From Ignavibacteriaceae bacterium (GTDB taxonomy: Bacteria; Bacteroidota; Ignavibacteria; Ignavibacteriales; Ignavibacteriaceae), in assembly GCA_013388525.1 (NCBI GenBank), contig JACAFA010000296.1, positions 1 to 17,499 of the forward strand: DNA of 17,499 nucleotides, given 5' to 3'. Positions within the stretch are counted from its first letter, which is position 1; every line of letters begins with the position of its first letter. The notes under the pieces are model-generated. The model was not told the DNA's origin. It made no database searches and was given only the letters and a program-made list of their open reading frames with translations. Position numbers and translations under genes: made by a program. Below, piece by piece: positions 17,391 through 17,499 of this stretch.

Positions 17391-17499
17391 CTAAAATTGT
17401 GTAATTGATAAAATAGGTTCAAAAGAGCGATTACCAAATAGTTGATTTAAGAAATTTATAACTAAAAAGAAATTCTTATCAAGACTTCTGCTATGCTCG
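17391..17499 (-). other. unidentified 35-codon open frame ending at the break of the BNR gene
   Basis: On the minus strand, codons from the window edge to the TAG at 17391-17393 are all open and end FGNRSFEPILSITQF. The frame is the same as that of the truncated secreted-protein gene, but the residues show no BNR propeller pattern. It may be the end of an inserted gene (for example a transposase), or non-coding DNA that happens to be open over 35 codons. I cannot identify it. Confidence 0.25.

Overview
The window looks like chromosomal core DNA from an AT-rich member of the FCB group, most likely class Ignavibacteria (Ignavibacterium/Melioribacter-like). Two genes end in the 'NYPNPFNP(S/T)TKI ... 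LGNE(I/V)(A/T)TLV' type of C-terminal type IX secretion sorting domain, which is characteristic of that group. Low GC, weak or absent Shine-Dalgarno sequences at many genes, and a GlmU-family protein of the Bacteroidota type agree. This is inference from protein style; no 16S rRNA or marker phylogeny is present.

Layout. (1) 1-315, plus strand: the C-terminal end of a PhoH-family ATPase. (2) 4342 down to 400, minus strand: a three-gene operon of HAD/Cof phosphatase, 7TM-HD phosphohydrolase (PgpH type) and XerD recombinase, each junction overlapping by one base (TAATG). (3) 4736-6636, plus strand: two tandem paralogous membrane-anchored TPR proteins in AT-rich surroundings. They are about 57% identical over most of their TPR region but share an 87-bp perfectly identical 3' tract, suggesting gene conversion. 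(4) 13138 down to 6675, minus strand: a compact six-gene run of GlmU-family protein, RsmB, RodZ-like protein, LigA, a small GT9/DUF6913-like protein and a STAS protein, with junctions from a 4-base overlap to a 29-base gap. (5) 13499-14659, plus strand: a secreted type IX substrate with the best ribosome binding site in the window. (6) 16493 down to 14763, minus strand: ECF sigma factor, membrane anti-sigma-like protein and ribosomal protein bL31 type B, closed by a clear intrinsic terminator. (7) 17390 down to 16644, minus strand: the 3' part of a BNR-type type IX substrate whose upstream end is cut off by an in-frame stop.

How the genes work together. The two large minus-strand runs are housekeeping: cyclic dinucleotide turnover and chromosome dimer resolution in one; envelope precursor or shape, rRNA methylation and DNA repair in the other. 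The sigma/anti-sigma pair is a self-contained envelope-sensing module. I see no defence system, CRISPR array, complete IS or prophage.

The most interesting signal is at repeat level. A perfect 28-bp palindrome lies in frame inside the sorting domain of the first secreted protein. A second 26-bp palindrome with the same length, the same ends (TAG-R-GAC / GTC-Y-CTA) and the same core (TCG-Y-GA) lies just after the second secreted gene. At the two corresponding loops of both secreted proteins there is extra, repeat-like DNA of four different kinds. This points to protein-coding sites that tolerate insertion of short palindromic elements, reminiscent of the Rickettsia palindromic elements.
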